64,000 nt of DNA, taken from the NCBI GenBank assembly GCA_017547165.1, contig JAFYQK010000010.1, positions 1-64,000 on the forward strand. The letters run 5' to 3'. This document shows, piece by piece, positions 26,432-35,928 of this stretch. Every line of letters starts with the position of its first letter. The stretch's first letter is position 1. The stretch is from Bacteroidaceae bacterium (GTDB taxonomy: Bacteria; Bacteroidota; Bacteroidia; Bacteroidales; Bacteroidaceae). Below the pieces are notes generated by a model. That model did not search any database. It was given only the letters and a program-made list of their open reading frames with translations, and had not been told where the DNA came from. Made by a program: the position numbers and the translations under genes.

Positions 26432-26481
26432 TTCCTCTTCTTTTGTTCGTGATTTTGCCCATTAGACGCATCATATGCCCA

Positions 26482-26489
26482 CAAAACTA
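26482..26489 (-). promoter_or_regulatory. -7 promoter element of the sigma factor/membrane protein pair
   Basis: CAAAACTA on plus reads TAGTTTTG on minus, a match to TAnnTTTG about 50 nt before the start codon. Confidence 0.55.
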
Positions 26490-26606
26490 CAAAAACAAGC
26501 GAAATTATCATAAATTCAAGGCAAAAGATTGGCTATAACCTATGCTATGCAATGTTTAAATATTACTCTATTCTTAATTTTAAACCAGATAAAATTTGAC
26601 AATATT

Positions 26607-26630
26607 AAAGGGGGACCATCGCCCCCCCTC
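26607..26630 (-). terminator. terminator of the mntP transcript
   Basis: On the minus strand GGGGG(GG)CGATGGTCCCCC is followed by TTTAATATT, 20 nt past the mntP stop. Confidence 0.65.
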
Positions 26631-26649
26631 TTTTGCATTTTAATCTTCC

Positions 26650-27207
26650 CTACTCCATTACGTGCTCAATAAGTATCTTACATCCGATACATATTAGTAC
26701 GAGTCCACCTACAAACTCGGCCTTGGATTTGAAATGCTCGCCTACCTTCTTACCCAATAGTACACCAACGACGGAGAACATCATGGTGGTAAGACCGATA
26801 ATGATGATTGGCATCCATATCGACATCTCAAGAAAGGCAAAGGATACCCCAACGGCAAGTGCATCTATGCTGGTAGCTACGGCAAGAGTGAACATATGCC
26901 AAAAACCAAAACCAGAAGCAATATCTTCCTCTTCTTTTGAAAATGACTCCTTCACCATGTTTGCACCAATAAGAGTCAGTAATAACCATGCTACCCAATG
27001 GTCCCACTGGCCTATAAAAGTAGCAAAACCAAGACCAAGGAAGAATCCCAAGCATGGCATAATAGCCTGAAAACCTCCAAACCATACACCTGCCATCAAC
27101 GCATGCTTTATCTTGACTTCACGAGCAGAGATACCCTTGGCTAAAGATACGGCAAAGGCATCCATACTGACTCCCACAGCTATCAACAATACTTCTATTA
27201 TTCCCAT
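26650..27207 (-). CDS. mntP: manganese efflux pump MntP
   Basis: 185 residues with six predicted helices, the standard length for MntP. The family signature occurs twice as a tandem repeat: LIAVGVSMDAFAVSLAKGIS in helix 1 and LAVATSIDALAVGVSFAFLE in helix 4, each with a conserved Asp in the membrane. GFFLGLGFATFIGQWDHWVA lies between them. It exports Mn2+ across the inner membrane. Only three bases separate it from the sirtuin gene upstream, so they share a transcript. I saw no yybP-ykoY-type riboswitch, which often controls mntP elsewhere. Confidence 0.93.
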   Translation of the reverse strand: MGIIEVLLIAVGVSMDAFAVSLAKGISAREVKIKHALMAGVWFGGFQAIMPCLGFFLGLGFATFIGQWDHWVAWLLLTLIGANMVKESFSKEEEDIASGFGFWHMFTLAVATSIDALAVGVSFAFLEMSIWMPIIIIGLTTMMFSVVGVLLGKKVGEHFKSKAEFVGGLVLICIGCKILIEHVME

Positions 27208-27210
27208 ATA

Positions 27211-27918
27211 TTAGGATTGTTCCAAAATTTCTTTCATGAACTGTGCCACACCTTTGGAAGCACCCATCTGCAGGTGGCGAAAGGTGCTGGAGGAGTTCCA
27301 TTGCACTGGTTTGGGGTCGATGAGCCAAATGGGGGTACCATGAGGCACACAACGTGTTAAGCCAGCAGCAGGATAGACATTGAGACTTGTGCCAATGACC
27401 ACCAGTACATCGGCTTGCATGCAAAGTTCTGCCGCCACCTCTATGTTGGGCACTTCTTCACCAAACCATACAATATAGGGGCGCAGAGGACTTCCGTCTG
27501 GAGCCTCATCGCCATACTGCACATCGGCATTGTCGGGGGTGAGGGTGATTATTTGCGAGGGAGCGTTGGGTGCCTCGCTACTGGTCACCTTCATCAGCTC
27601 GCCATGCAGGTGGATCACATTGGTGCTACCAGCACGCTCGTGCAGGTCGTCCACATTCTGTGTGATAATCTGCACATCGTGGAAACGCTCCAACTCAGCC
27701 AGCAACTTATGTCCAAGGCATGGTTGTGCATCGAGCATCTGTTGACGGCGAAGGTTGTAGAACTCGGTGACAAGTTCCGGATCCCTTGCCCACCCCTCTG
27801 GAGTGGCAACATCTTCCACTTTGTACTGTTCCCAAAGACCTCCGCTATCTCGGAAGGTACTGATACCGCTCTCGGCACTCATGCCGGCACCGGTGAGGAC
27901 AATGATGCGTTTACGCAT
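27211..27918 (-). CDS. NAD-dependent protein deacylase (Sir2 family)
   Basis: 235 residues from the ATG at 27918. NAD-binding motif LTGAGMSAESGISTFRDSGG (about 7-26), TQNVDDLHERAG with the catalytic HLHGE (His about 110), and the C-terminal VIGTSLNVYPAAG. The zinc-binding Cys pairs of many sirtuins are absent, as in other class III members. The A..Y..R pair that marks desuccinylases is not obvious (WEQYKVEDVATP follows motif I), so deacetylase or deacylase specificity is open. It removes acyl groups from lysines using NAD+ in the cytosol. Second gene of a three-gene leftward unit with a GIY-YIG-like protein and mntP. Confidence 0.93.
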   Translation of the reverse strand: MRKRIIVLTGAGMSAESGISTFRDSGGLWEQYKVEDVATPEGWARDPELVTEFYNLRRQQMLDAQPCLGHKLLAELERFHDVQIITQNVDDLHERAGSTNVIHLHGELMKVTSSEAPNAPSQIITLTPDNADVQYGDEAPDGSPLRPYIVWFGEEVPNIEVAAELCMQADVLVVIGTSLNVYPAAGLTRCVPHGTPIWLIDPKPVQWNSSSTFRHLQMGASKGVAQFMKEILEQS

Positions 27919-27950
27919 ACACAACTATTCTTTATCTACTTTATATTATA

Positions 27951-28511
27951 TTAATCCCTTGAATCACCCAGCAAAAAGTACACATAAAAAGGCCCATTAC
28001 CAGACATTCCACTCCTTCCCGTCCATTTGTTAACCAAATCTGGGCGGTTATTTATAAACCAATCCTCAACCGTATTAGCATTATTCACACTTGCCGTCTT
28101 ATATTTAACAACCATACGTTCCCAATGCATTTCTGGATTTCGATCAATATGTTCATAAAACCTTCGGCGAGGATTATTTGTTATGCCAACCTTCACATTA
28201 TTATATCTTCTACAATATTGTCCCACCGAAATATTCAAACGTGAACATATCACATTGGGATTTCCTGTATAATAAGCATCCAATTCTGGAAGAAAAGGTA
28301 TTATTTGTATTAGACCTTTTGATATATCTTTCCTTAAAGTTTCGCAAGTATATGGACTAATCTTACTAAAATCACTGGTATAGAAACCATAAGTCTTTTG
28401 CAAAACTGCCCTAATGCACCGTCGTTCCAAGAGTGTTTTATCATTCATTTCAGCCAATAGACGCATTATTTTGTTAATCTCATTACGACTAAATACACTA
28501 TAATGTGGCAT
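27951..28511 (-). CDS. hypothetical protein with a GIY-YIG-like C-terminal region
   Basis: 186 residues. The N-terminal half (about 1-100) is helical and basic with no family I recognise. From about 105 the segment NNVKVGITNNPRRRFYEHID, then WERMVVKYKTASVNNANTVE and a closing FYVYFLLGD resembles the GIY-YIG endonuclease core: KVGITNNPxRRxxEH is the second strand and helix with the catalytic Arg, and E in VEDW would be the metal ligand. The usual GIY strand is not at the expected place; a beta strand with YVYFLL sits at the C-terminus instead. Assignment is tentative. It lies 32 nt before the sirtuin gene, in the same direction. Confidence 0.45.
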   Translation of the reverse strand: MPHYSVFSRNEINKIMRLLAEMNDKTLLERRCIRAVLQKTYGFYTSDFSKISPYTCETLRKDISKGLIQIIPFLPELDAYYTGNPNVICSRLNISVGQYCRRYNNVKVGITNNPRRRFYEHIDRNPEMHWERMVVKYKTASVNNANTVEDWFINNRPDLVNKWTGRSGMSGNGPFYVYFLLGDSRD

Positions 28512-28539
28512 ATATATAAAATTATAAATGTTATATACA

Positions 28540-28573
28540 TATTATCAACCTCTAAAAGCAGAGGTTGATAATA
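28540..28573 (-). terminator. hairpin after the sulfatase gene
   Basis: Perfect 14-bp stem TATTATCAACCTCT/AGAGGTTGATAATA with a 6-nt loop, starting five bases past the stop codon. The T-run is poor. Confidence 0.65.
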
Positions 28574-28577
28574 TTAC

Positions 28578-30125
28578 TTACTTGCTTGCTATAGTCTCCT
28601 CAATGGGATCCTTATACATCTTCTGCATCTGCTCAAGTTTCTTGTGCATCTGCTTGCGCACCTTGGCATAGGCAGGGTCGTCGTAGACGTTCTTCATCTC
28701 TGTGGGGTCTTCCTGAAGGTCGTAGAGTTCCCATGTGTCGATGTCGTTGTAGAAGTGTATCAACTTATAACGCTCGGTGCGCACACCATAGTGGCGCTTC
28801 ACGGCATGCTCGGCGGGATACTCGTGGAAGTGGTAGTAGATGGCATCGCGCCACTTGCCTATGGTCTTCTCTCCCTTGAGCAGAGGAACGAGGCTCTTGC
28901 CCTGAATGTCGGAAGGTACCTTCACACCAGCCATTTCCAGGAAGGTGGGGGCATAGTCGATGTTCTGCACCATGTCGGTAATCTCGCCACGACGCATGTA
29001 ACCGTCGGGCAAACGCATGAGCAGAGGTGTAGAAAGGCTCTCCTCGTACATGAAACGCTTGTCGAACCATCCGTGCTCGCCCATATAGAAACCCTGGTCG
29101 GAGGTATAGACAACGAGTGTGTTCTCCAACATGCCATTCTCGCGAAGATATGCCATGAGACGACCCACGTTGTCGTCCAGAGAGCGTGTCACCTTGGCAT
29201 AGTCGCGCATATAGCGCTGATACTTCCACTCCACCAGGTCCCTGCCCTGAAGGTTTTGGCGCTTGAAATCGCAAGAAAGGCTATCGTAGAAGGTCCAGTA
29301 CTGTTTCTTAAGCTCGGGTTCCAAGCGCTCCACATAGTTTACGTAAGCACCCGACAGGCGTGTCTGGTCGCCTGGGAGATATGCCTTGGTGTCGTAGGCC
29401 AGGTCCATGTCGTGATTGGAGGCAATGGCCATCTCCTGCTGCTGGGCGGCAACACGACCCTCGTAGGTGTCCCAGAAGTTGTCAGGTTTCTCGAAGGTCT
29501 GGTCCTCATACTCGCGGAGGTACTTCAGTTCGGGCAACCAGTTGCGGTGGCATGCCTTGTGGTGCACGAAGAGGATGAAGGGGCGTTCCTTGTCGCGATT
29601 CTCCATCCAGTTGATGGCCTTGTCGGTGATGACGTTGGTGCAATAACCCTTTTCCACCGACTTGCTTCCGTCCTGATGATGGAAGATAGGATTGTAGTAT
29701 TCGCCCTGACCGATGAGGATGTCCCAGTGGTCGAAACCAGTGGGTTCGCTGACCAGATGCCACTTGCCAATGAGTGCGGTCTGATAGCCTGCCTGCTGAA
29801 GCAGTTTGGGCATGGTCTGCTGGGAACCGTCGAAGATACCGTGCTCGTTGTTGGTGAAGCCATTGATGTGGCTGTGCTTACCTGTGAGCATGCAGGCACG
29901 ACTGGGCCCAGAAAGACTGTTGGCAACGAAACTGTTGCGGAAGAGCACACCCTCCTGGGCAATCTGGTCGAGATTGGGAGTCTGGATGTGGCTCTTGCCA
30001 TAGGCACTGAGTGCCTGAGCCGTGTGGTCGTCAGTCATAATGTAGACGATGTTGGGACGCTGGCTTTGTGCCTGCGCCGAAAGGGCCGCCATAGCAGCCA
30101 TTGATAATAAAGTTATCTGCTTCAT
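28578..30125 (-). CDS. Ser-type sulfatase, S1 family (possible GlcNAc-6-O-sulfatase)
   Basis: 515 residues with a signal peptide (MAAMAALSAQA). PNIVYIMTDDHTAQALSAYG supplies the metal Asp pair (32-33). The formylglycine site is SGPSRACMLTGKHSH, with Ser72 as the residue to be oxidised (S72-G-P-S-R76). GKWHL, HKACHRNW and TSDQGFYMGEHGWFDKR supply the remaining catalytic Lys/His/Asp residues. The sequence layout resembles the S1_11 subfamily (GlcNAc-6-O-sulfatases), inferred from memory rather than a search. Ser-type sulfatases need an anSME radical enzyme, and one is encoded at 42772-43938. The GH27 gene lies upstream at 30156-33038 on the same strand, 30 nt away, so the two are probably cotranscribed. 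Confidence 0.9.
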   Translation of the reverse strand: MKQITLLSMAAMAALSAQAQSQRPNIVYIMTDDHTAQALSAYGKSHIQTPNLDQIAQEGVLFRNSFVANSLSGPSRACMLTGKHSHINGFTNNEHGIFDGSQQTMPKLLQQAGYQTALIGKWHLVSEPTGFDHWDILIGQGEYYNPIFHHQDGSKSVEKGYCTNVITDKAINWMENRDKERPFILFVHHKACHRNWLPELKYLREYEDQTFEKPDNFWDTYEGRVAAQQQEMAIASNHDMDLAYDTKAYLPGDQTRLSGAYVNYVERLEPELKKQYWTFYDSLSCDFKRQNLQGRDLVEWKYQRYMRDYAKVTRSLDDNVGRLMAYLRENGMLENTLVVYTSDQGFYMGEHGWFDKRFMYEESLSTPLLMRLPDGYMRRGEITDMVQNIDYAPTFLEMAGVKVPSDIQGKSLVPLLKGEKTIGKWRDAIYYHFHEYPAEHAVKRHYGVRTERYKLIHFYNDIDTWELYDLQEDPTEMKNVYDDPAYAKVRKQMHKKLEQMQKMYKDPIEETIASK

Positions 30126-30155
30126 TGTAACTATATAGTTTTATCTTGCTGAATC

Positions 30156-33038
30156 TTACTTCTTCACTACAACCCTTCCATCGGTAACATTGATACCTTC
30201 TCTCATAGCAGGAATTCGCTGGCCTGCCATATTGTAGACAGGAACATGCCCCTTGGTCTCCTCTGATGCCACATTACCTACGGGTGTATTGTCTTGCAAA
30301 CTGAAGACGTAAACCTTTGTCTGGTATGCATTCAGGTTTCCTGCATTAAGGGTGTTTGTGACCGTCTCGGTGGTTCCGTCCCAAACGTTCTTGACAGAAT
30401 AGTTTACATTGCCCTTCATATAAAGATCAGTCAGGTTGAGGGCAGGCACACTAATGGAAGATGAAGAGCGGTTGAACACGGCAACGGCATAACGACCACC
30501 AGAGAGGTCCTTGACATAGACATCATAACCTGAAGCAACATTGTCTTGTGTACCTGTGGACAATGCTTCCATATATTCTGCCTGCTGACCAAGGGAGTCC
30601 TGATTGATGGCAATGATGTCGGGATTAGTCATAATGTTCAGATCTGTTTCCGTGATGAGCGGATTGGGCAAAGTGCCGGCACTGGTATTGCCATCGGCAA
30701 CAGGTTTGTCGCGGAAGTCGCAGGTGAGGGCCAAGGGGCTTGACAACATGCACCACAAACTCATCTGCGAACGGTATTGTTCGTCAGTGAGACTGGGGAT
30801 GACACCACCATTGGCATTGTGCGACGGAGTCATGTTGCTGGGATTGCCGCGTCCATGCAAACCTATCACCATCATGTCCATATCGTTGAAACGATTCACA
30901 CCACCATACATCCAGAGGTCGCGCACCTGGTCAAGACCTGTCAGTACACCTGGCAGGAGTCCCTCACCCACCCAACACTCGCGTTGGTCGTAGGTGGCTC
31001 GCCAACTGCTACCTCCGGCCTCGGCACCCCAAAGCCAGGGTTGGTTGGTTCCCCACTCACAAATATTGAAAACGAAAGGACGGCGACCTTCAGCCTGGCG
31101 GCGTGAATTGACATCGCGTATCACCTTACCCATCATCTTATAACTGGCATAGGCGGCATCCTCGCTATTGCAAAAGTCGTACTTGAGCATGTCCACACCC
31201 CAACTGTCCCACATCTCCATGTGGGGACGTTCATAAGCGTAAGAACCTGGTTGAATGCGTGCGCAGGTCATGGTGCCGGCATCGGAGTATATGCCCACTA
31301 TCATGCGCTGGTCCAAGTTCTTTACATCTTGTACGAAACCAGTGATGCCGGTGGGGAACTTCTCTGGGTTGTAGGTCAACTTTGACTTGTCGGTCTGCGT
31401 GGTCGCCCATCCATCGTCAATAACTATGGTATTGTAACCTGCGTCTATCAATCCCTTGGTTTTCATGCCACGGAGCACGCCCATGAGTTTGTCGTGAGAG
31501 ATGTTGCAATCAAACCAGTTCCAAGTCAACCAAGACATCATGGGAGTTGGGGATTGCAAGTGTGTGCTGACAGTGAGGCTTACCTTTGTTTCCGTAACAT
31601 CGCCCTCTGCATCCATGACCTTGACAGAGTAGACATACTCCCCTTCCTCCTGAGGAGCACGACCATAGACATAGCGGTAGGCATTGCCCATGGAAAGACG
31701 GTCTTCCTTGAGTTCAAGAGTGGAGATGGAACCAAAGTCCACACCTATAATGCTTTCACCTGCATTGGGCACCAACTTGTGCATGTATTCGGCACCAGGC
31801 AAAGCAAACATAGTGGTGGCACATGCCATAGTACCCAGTGATGGGTCAACGATATTCCAAACACTATTTACATCGCTTGCCGTCCAGAGGTTCAGCACAC
31901 AATTGTCTGCCACACCACCAGTGAAGTTCCATGCTGGTGAGTTGCCATCGGGACGCTGTACACTACCTGGAACTACGGTTACACTTTCGCCATCATTACC
32001 AAGAACTATCTTCCATGTGTTTGCACCTGACTTGTCTGCGGTAAACTTGACATTGCTCTGCGATGTCTGCTTCACCACGGATCCGTTGGTGGCATTGGTG
32101 TAATAGATATAACTCTGCGATGCTTTATCGTAGATGTAGTACTGACCTACTTGCTCTGCATCCTCTAAGAAAAGGAAACGGTCGGCCTCTGACTTCTTCT
32201 TGGTGTGAACAATATTCTGACCGTTTGTCATTACATAGGCATGGGGCATCTTCATGAGGTATTCCTTTGCCTCTGCCTCATCTACAGAAAGAGCGGGGAG
32301 GAACATTTGACGGAAGTCAACATTTATCTGCATGTTTATATTGTCAACAGACATTTCATAGCCCATGCCTCCACCAACGGTGACGGTAATGTCGGATTCG
32401 GAAAGTTTACGTGTTACCTCCACCTCCACATTGCCCTGGGCATTAACGCCCTTATAGTCCTTTCCGTCGATGGTGATGGTGGCTCCGTCGGGCATGCCGG
32501 CAGAGAAAAGGATGTACTTGTAGACAATCACCTGTGGTTCAACGACCTCGAAGTGGAAGTTCTCACATCCGTCTGCCTTCCAACCGTCCAAGCGATACTC
32601 TGTGCCCGATGCTGGATTGTCACAGAAGAGATAGTTGCCTTGACCATTTCCAGTGCGGAAAGTATATGTATTCTCGCCTTCAACCTTAGTGATGGCAAAC
32701 TTGCCAGCCGAAGAGATTTCTGATGTTAGAGAGACATTCTGTCCCCCGGGATTGACCCAGCCCATATATTTACCAGTATCATAACTCTTGATGTGATACT
32801 TGAACTCGCCCGATGCGTTTTCAGCAAGCACGAACTCCCACACCTGGCTATTGTCCTCCTGGGTCGACAAGGCTGAGTAGGCATAAGACGACGCTGAGGT
32901 CCAATACAATTGTTGTCCAGGCAAACGCACCGTATTGTACATACGATAGTATTTCCCTTCAAGAGGAAAACTATCTTGCGCCATCATTGGCAACACGAAC
33001 ATCTGCGCTAACAGGACAGTAAAAAGTTTCTTAATCAT
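30156..33038 (-). CDS. multidomain GH27 alpha-galactosidase-like enzyme with C-terminal sorting tail
   Basis: 960 residues, signal peptide at 1-20. The N-terminal beta-rich region (about 25-175 and 240-400) resembles ricin-like/carbohydrate-binding modules found in secreted gut enzymes. The GH27 barrel runs from about 510 to 800: PMMSWLTWNWFDCNISHDKL, NTIVIDDGWATTQTDKSK, the nucleophile Asp in DMLKYDFCN (about 616), FNICEWGTNQPWLWG and the acid/base region GGVNRFNDMDMMVIG (about 718). Targets would be alpha-galactose or alpha-GalNAc ends. The C-terminus PVYNMAGQRIPAMREGINVT is the short conserved tail common on secreted Bacteroidales proteins. Upstream of the sulfatase with a 30-nt gap; the pair suggests processing of sulfated galactose-containing glycans. 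Confidence 0.85.
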   Translation of the reverse strand: MIKKLFTVLLAQMFVLPMMAQDSFPLEGKYYRMYNTVRLPGQQLYWTSASSYAYSALSTQEDNSQVWEFVLAENASGEFKYHIKSYDTGKYMGWVNPGGQNVSLTSEISSAGKFAITKVEGENTYTFRTGNGQGNYLFCDNPASGTEYRLDGWKADGCENFHFEVVEPQVIVYKYILFSAGMPDGATITIDGKDYKGVNAQGNVEVEVTRKLSESDITVTVGGGMGYEMSVDNINMQINVDFRQMFLPALSVDEAEAKEYLMKMPHAYVMTNGQNIVHTKKKSEADRFLFLEDAEQVGQYYIYDKASQSYIYYTNATNGSVVKQTSQSNVKFTADKSGANTWKIVLGNDGESVTVVPGSVQRPDGNSPAWNFTGGVADNCVLNLWTASDVNSVWNIVDPSLGTMACATTMFALPGAEYMHKLVPNAGESIIGVDFGSISTLELKEDRLSMGNAYRYVYGRAPQEEGEYVYSVKVMDAEGDVTETKVSLTVSTHLQSPTPMMSWLTWNWFDCNISHDKLMGVLRGMKTKGLIDAGYNTIVIDDGWATTQTDKSKLTYNPEKFPTGITGFVQDVKNLDQRMIVGIYSDAGTMTCARIQPGSYAYERPHMEMWDSWGVDMLKYDFCNSEDAAYASYKMMGKVIRDVNSRRQAEGRRPFVFNICEWGTNQPWLWGAEAGGSSWRATYDQRECWVGEGLLPGVLTGLDQVRDLWMYGGVNRFNDMDMMVIGLHGRGNPSNMTPSHNANGGVIPSLTDEQYRSQMSLWCMLSSPLALTCDFRDKPVADGNTSAGTLPNPLITETDLNIMTNPDIIAINQDSLGQQAEYMEALSTGTQDNVASGYDVYVKDLSGGRYAVAVFNRSSSSISVPALNLTDLYMKGNVNYSVKNVWDGTTETVTNTLNAGNLNAYQTKVYVFSLQDNTPVGNVASEETKGHVPVYNMAGQRIPAMREGINVTDGRVVVKK

Positions 33039-33090
33039 AGTATTGTTGTTTAGGTTTATTTAGATTATAGAGTACTAATAGCAGATGTAG

Positions 33091-35922
33091 TTAACACTCA
33101 CCATTATCTAACATCTCTGCCAGATATGGGGCCGTATATCCTACACCAACCTTGACCATCTCCTCTGGTGTTCCCTCAAAGAGAATCTGCCCCCCCTTTC
33201 GACCACCCTCAGGTCCCATCTCTATGATGTGGTCGGCAGCCTTGATGATATCTAGATTGTGCTCTACGATGATAACGGTATTACCCTTGTCCACTAAGCG
33301 ATTAAGTACACCAAGCAATACGCGGATATCCTCGAAGTGCAGACCCGTAGTGGGTTCATCCAAGATGTACAATGTTCGACCGGTATCTCGCTTTGCCAGT
33401 TCGGTGGCCAGTTTAACACGCTGACTCTCACCTCCAGACAAAGTTGTACTGGGTTGACCAAGTTTGATATAACCAAGACCAACATCCTGAAGTACCTTTA
33501 TCTTTTGGAGAATGTTTGGTTGATTCTCGAAGAACTCTAGGGCTTGATTTATGGTCATATCCAGTATGTCGGCAATACTCTTACCACGGAAGCGCACTTC
33601 CAAAGTCTCGCGGTTATAACGTTTGCCACGGCACTCCTCGCATGGTACCATCACATCAGGCAAGAAATTCATCTCTATACTCTTGTATCCATTGCCCGAG
33701 CAGGTCTCGCACCGTCCACCTTTTACATTGAATGAGAAACGTCCTGGCTTGTATCCCCTGATCTTGGCCTCGGGGAGGTCGACAAACAGATTGCGTATGT
33801 CGTTGAAAACATTTGTGTATGTAGCTGGATTACTTCGTGGTGTACGACCCAATGGAGTCTGATCTACATCTACTACCTTATCAATGAACTCCAATCCTTC
33901 TACCAAATCGTACGAGAGAGGATCGGTGAGCGAGCGATAGAAGTGTTGCGAGAGTATAGGGTGAAGCGTATCATTCACCAACGTACTCTTGCCCGAACCG
34001 CTTACGCCCGTAACACAGATAAACTTTCCTAGAGGAAAAGCTACTGTTACGTCCTTTAGATTATTGCCCCTGGCACCGCGTATCACAATGCTCTGCCCGT
34101 TACCCTCACGGCGTTGTGCAGGTACATCTATGCGCAAACGCCCCGAGAGATATTGGCTCGTAAGAGTATCGGTTTTCAGCATCTCGGGGTATGTACCCTG
34201 ATACACCACATGTCCACCAGCACGACCAGCACGCGGACCAATGTCCACAATCCAATCTGCATTTTCCATCATCTCCTGGTCGTGTTCCACCACTATCACG
34301 CTATTACCAATGTCGCGTAGCGATTTCAAGGAAGAAATCAAACGACTATTGTCCTTCTGGTGCAGACCTATCGATGGTTCGTCAAGAATATAAAGTACAT
34401 TGACCAGTTGCGAACCTATCTGCGTTGCCAACCTGATACGCTGACTCTCACCACCACTCAACGATACACTCGAACGCGACAGGGAGAGATATTCCAAACC
34501 TATATCGAGCAGGAAACGCAGACGGGTGCTTAATTCCTTCAATATCTCGGGTGCTATCTTGTTCTGATGTTCGCTCAGATGGTTGGGCAAATCCGTTAGC
34601 CAATCATAAAGTTCGTTCAGATCCATCTCAGCCAATTGGGCTATGTTCTTGCCATTGAGAAGGAAATGCAATGACTCGCGACGCAAACGCTGACCATGAC
34701 ATTCTGGACACTGAGCCGTGCGGTTAAACTGTTCAGCCCATTTCTGAGCCGAAGCGCTCATATCAGAATCCAGCATCTGTCCGATGTACTTCACCAAACC
34801 ATCATAGTCACAGAAATAATCGCTTGATGTCTTTGCCACTGATGCCGGTATGCGCAAACGCTCGGGACTTCCATTGAGTATTTCATCGAGAGCTTCCTGC
34901 GGGAGTTCGCCAACAAGAGTGTCCAATGTAGCATCGTAGCGTTCAAGCAAAGCCTGAATCTGCCAGAATATCATAGTCTGGCGAGCATTGCCCAAAGGAG
35001 CTATTCCTCCATTACGCACCGAAAGTTTGGGGTCTGGAAATACCTTGTCAGCATCAATGAGCGACACCGTGCCAAGTCCCTTGCACTTTGGGCAGGCACC
35101 TTGCGGAGAATTAAAGGAGAAGTCGTGAGGAGCTGGATCGCGATAAGCCACACCACTGGTAGGACACATCAGTCTACGGCTATAATGGCGCGTACTTCCT
35201 GTTTCCACGTCATAAATCATAATCAATCCCCCACCCTGACGCATTGCCGTTGCCACACTCTGGCGTAAACGGTCAGCATCTTTCTGTGCAACACGCAAGC
35301 GGTCGACAACCACCTCGATACTATGATTCTTGTAGCGGTCGAGCTGCATGTCTGGAAGCAGTTCCTCCATCTCACCGTCAATGCGGGCATATAAATAACC
35401 CTTCTTGCGGGCACTCTCGAGAAGTTCACGATAGTGTCCTTTACGGTTCTGAACCATGGGAGCAAGTATGTAAACGCGACATCCCTCATATCTTTCAACC
35501 AGCAAGTCAACTATCTGCTCCTCGGTGAAGCGCACCATCTTCTCACCAGTGACATACGACACGGCCTCACCCACTCGAGCATAGAGCAAACGCAGAAAAT
35601 CGTATATCTCGGTGGTGGTGCCTACGGTAGAGCGCGGGTTGCGATTGGTTGTCTTCTGCTCAATGCTTATAACTGGTGAGAGACCCGTAACCTTATCCAC
35701 ATCTGGGCGCGACATCCCACCCAGGAAATTGCGTGCATATGCTGAAAATGTCTCGATATAACGTCGCTGACCCTCGGCATAGATGGTATCAAAAGCAAGA
35801 CTCGATTTACCAGAACCGCTCAAACCCGTAATCACGGTGAGCGAACCACGAGGAATCTCAACATCCACATTCTTCAGGTTGTGTTCGCGAGCTCCTTCTA
35901 CTATAATCTTATCGTTTGCCAT
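33091..35922 (-). CDS. uvrA: excinuclease ABC subunit A
   Basis: 943 residues, the normal UvrA length. Two ABC modules: Walker A GLSGSGKSSLAFDTIYAEGQ (about 34-53) and GVSGSGKSTLVNDTLHPILS (around 640). Signature LSLSRSSVSLSGGESQRIRL and GQPSTTLSGGESQRVKLATE, each followed by a Walker B YILDEPSIGLHQ / YILDEPTTGLHFE. Zinc modules CPKCKGLG, CPECHGQRL and CETCSGNGYKSIEMNFLPDV / CEECRGKRY are intact. UvrA recognises DNA damage with UvrB (40655-42679). It follows the CHU_C-domain gene after six bases and is expressed from the promoter at 36711. Confidence 0.98.
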   Translation of the reverse strand: MANDKIIVEGAREHNLKNVDVEIPRGSLTVITGLSGSGKSSLAFDTIYAEGQRRYIETFSAYARNFLGGMSRPDVDKVTGLSPVISIEQKTTNRNPRSTVGTTTEIYDFLRLLYARVGEAVSYVTGEKMVRFTEEQIVDLLVERYEGCRVYILAPMVQNRKGHYRELLESARKKGYLYARIDGEMEELLPDMQLDRYKNHSIEVVVDRLRVAQKDADRLRQSVATAMRQGGGLIMIYDVETGSTRHYSRRLMCPTSGVAYRDPAPHDFSFNSPQGACPKCKGLGTVSLIDADKVFPDPKLSVRNGGIAPLGNARQTMIFWQIQALLERYDATLDTLVGELPQEALDEILNGSPERLRIPASVAKTSSDYFCDYDGLVKYIGQMLDSDMSASAQKWAEQFNRTAQCPECHGQRLRRESLHFLLNGKNIAQLAEMDLNELYDWLTDLPNHLSEHQNKIAPEILKELSTRLRFLLDIGLEYLSLSRSSVSLSGGESQRIRLATQIGSQLVNVLYILDEPSIGLHQKDNSRLISSLKSLRDIGNSVIVVEHDQEMMENADWIVDIGPRAGRAGGHVVYQGTYPEMLKTDTLTSQYLSGRLRIDVPAQRREGNGQSIVIRGARGNNLKDVTVAFPLGKFICVTGVSGSGKSTLVNDTLHPILSQHFYRSLTDPLSYDLVEGLEFIDKVVDVDQTPLGRTPRSNPATYTNVFNDIRNLFVDLPEAKIRGYKPGRFSFNVKGGRCETCSGNGYKSIEMNFLPDVMVPCEECRGKRYNRETLEVRFRGKSIADILDMTINQALEFFENQPNILQKIKVLQDVGLGYIKLGQPSTTLSGGESQRVKLATELAKRDTGRTLYILDEPTTGLHFEDIRVLLGVLNRLVDKGNTVIIVEHNLDIIKAADHIIEMGPEGGRKGGQILFEGTPEEMVKVGVGYTAPYLAEMLDNGEC

Positions 35923-35928
35923 GCTCTG

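Noticed and set aside
27211-28511. Sirtuin plus nuclease-like protein as an anti-phage defence pair.
   Set aside because: The Sir2 protein has the layout of a stand-alone protein deacylase, and the unit continues into mntP. I saw no effector domain or mobile context, so I do not claim a defence system.
28644-30104. A 486-codon open frame on the plus strand opposite the sulfatase gene.
   Set aside because: It is antisense to a clear sulfatase with catalytic motifs, matches no family, and its Val/His/Leu-rich composition is what an antisense frame of this codon usage gives. Similar shadows lie opposite glnA, purA, nanE and the mutarotase-symporter gene.
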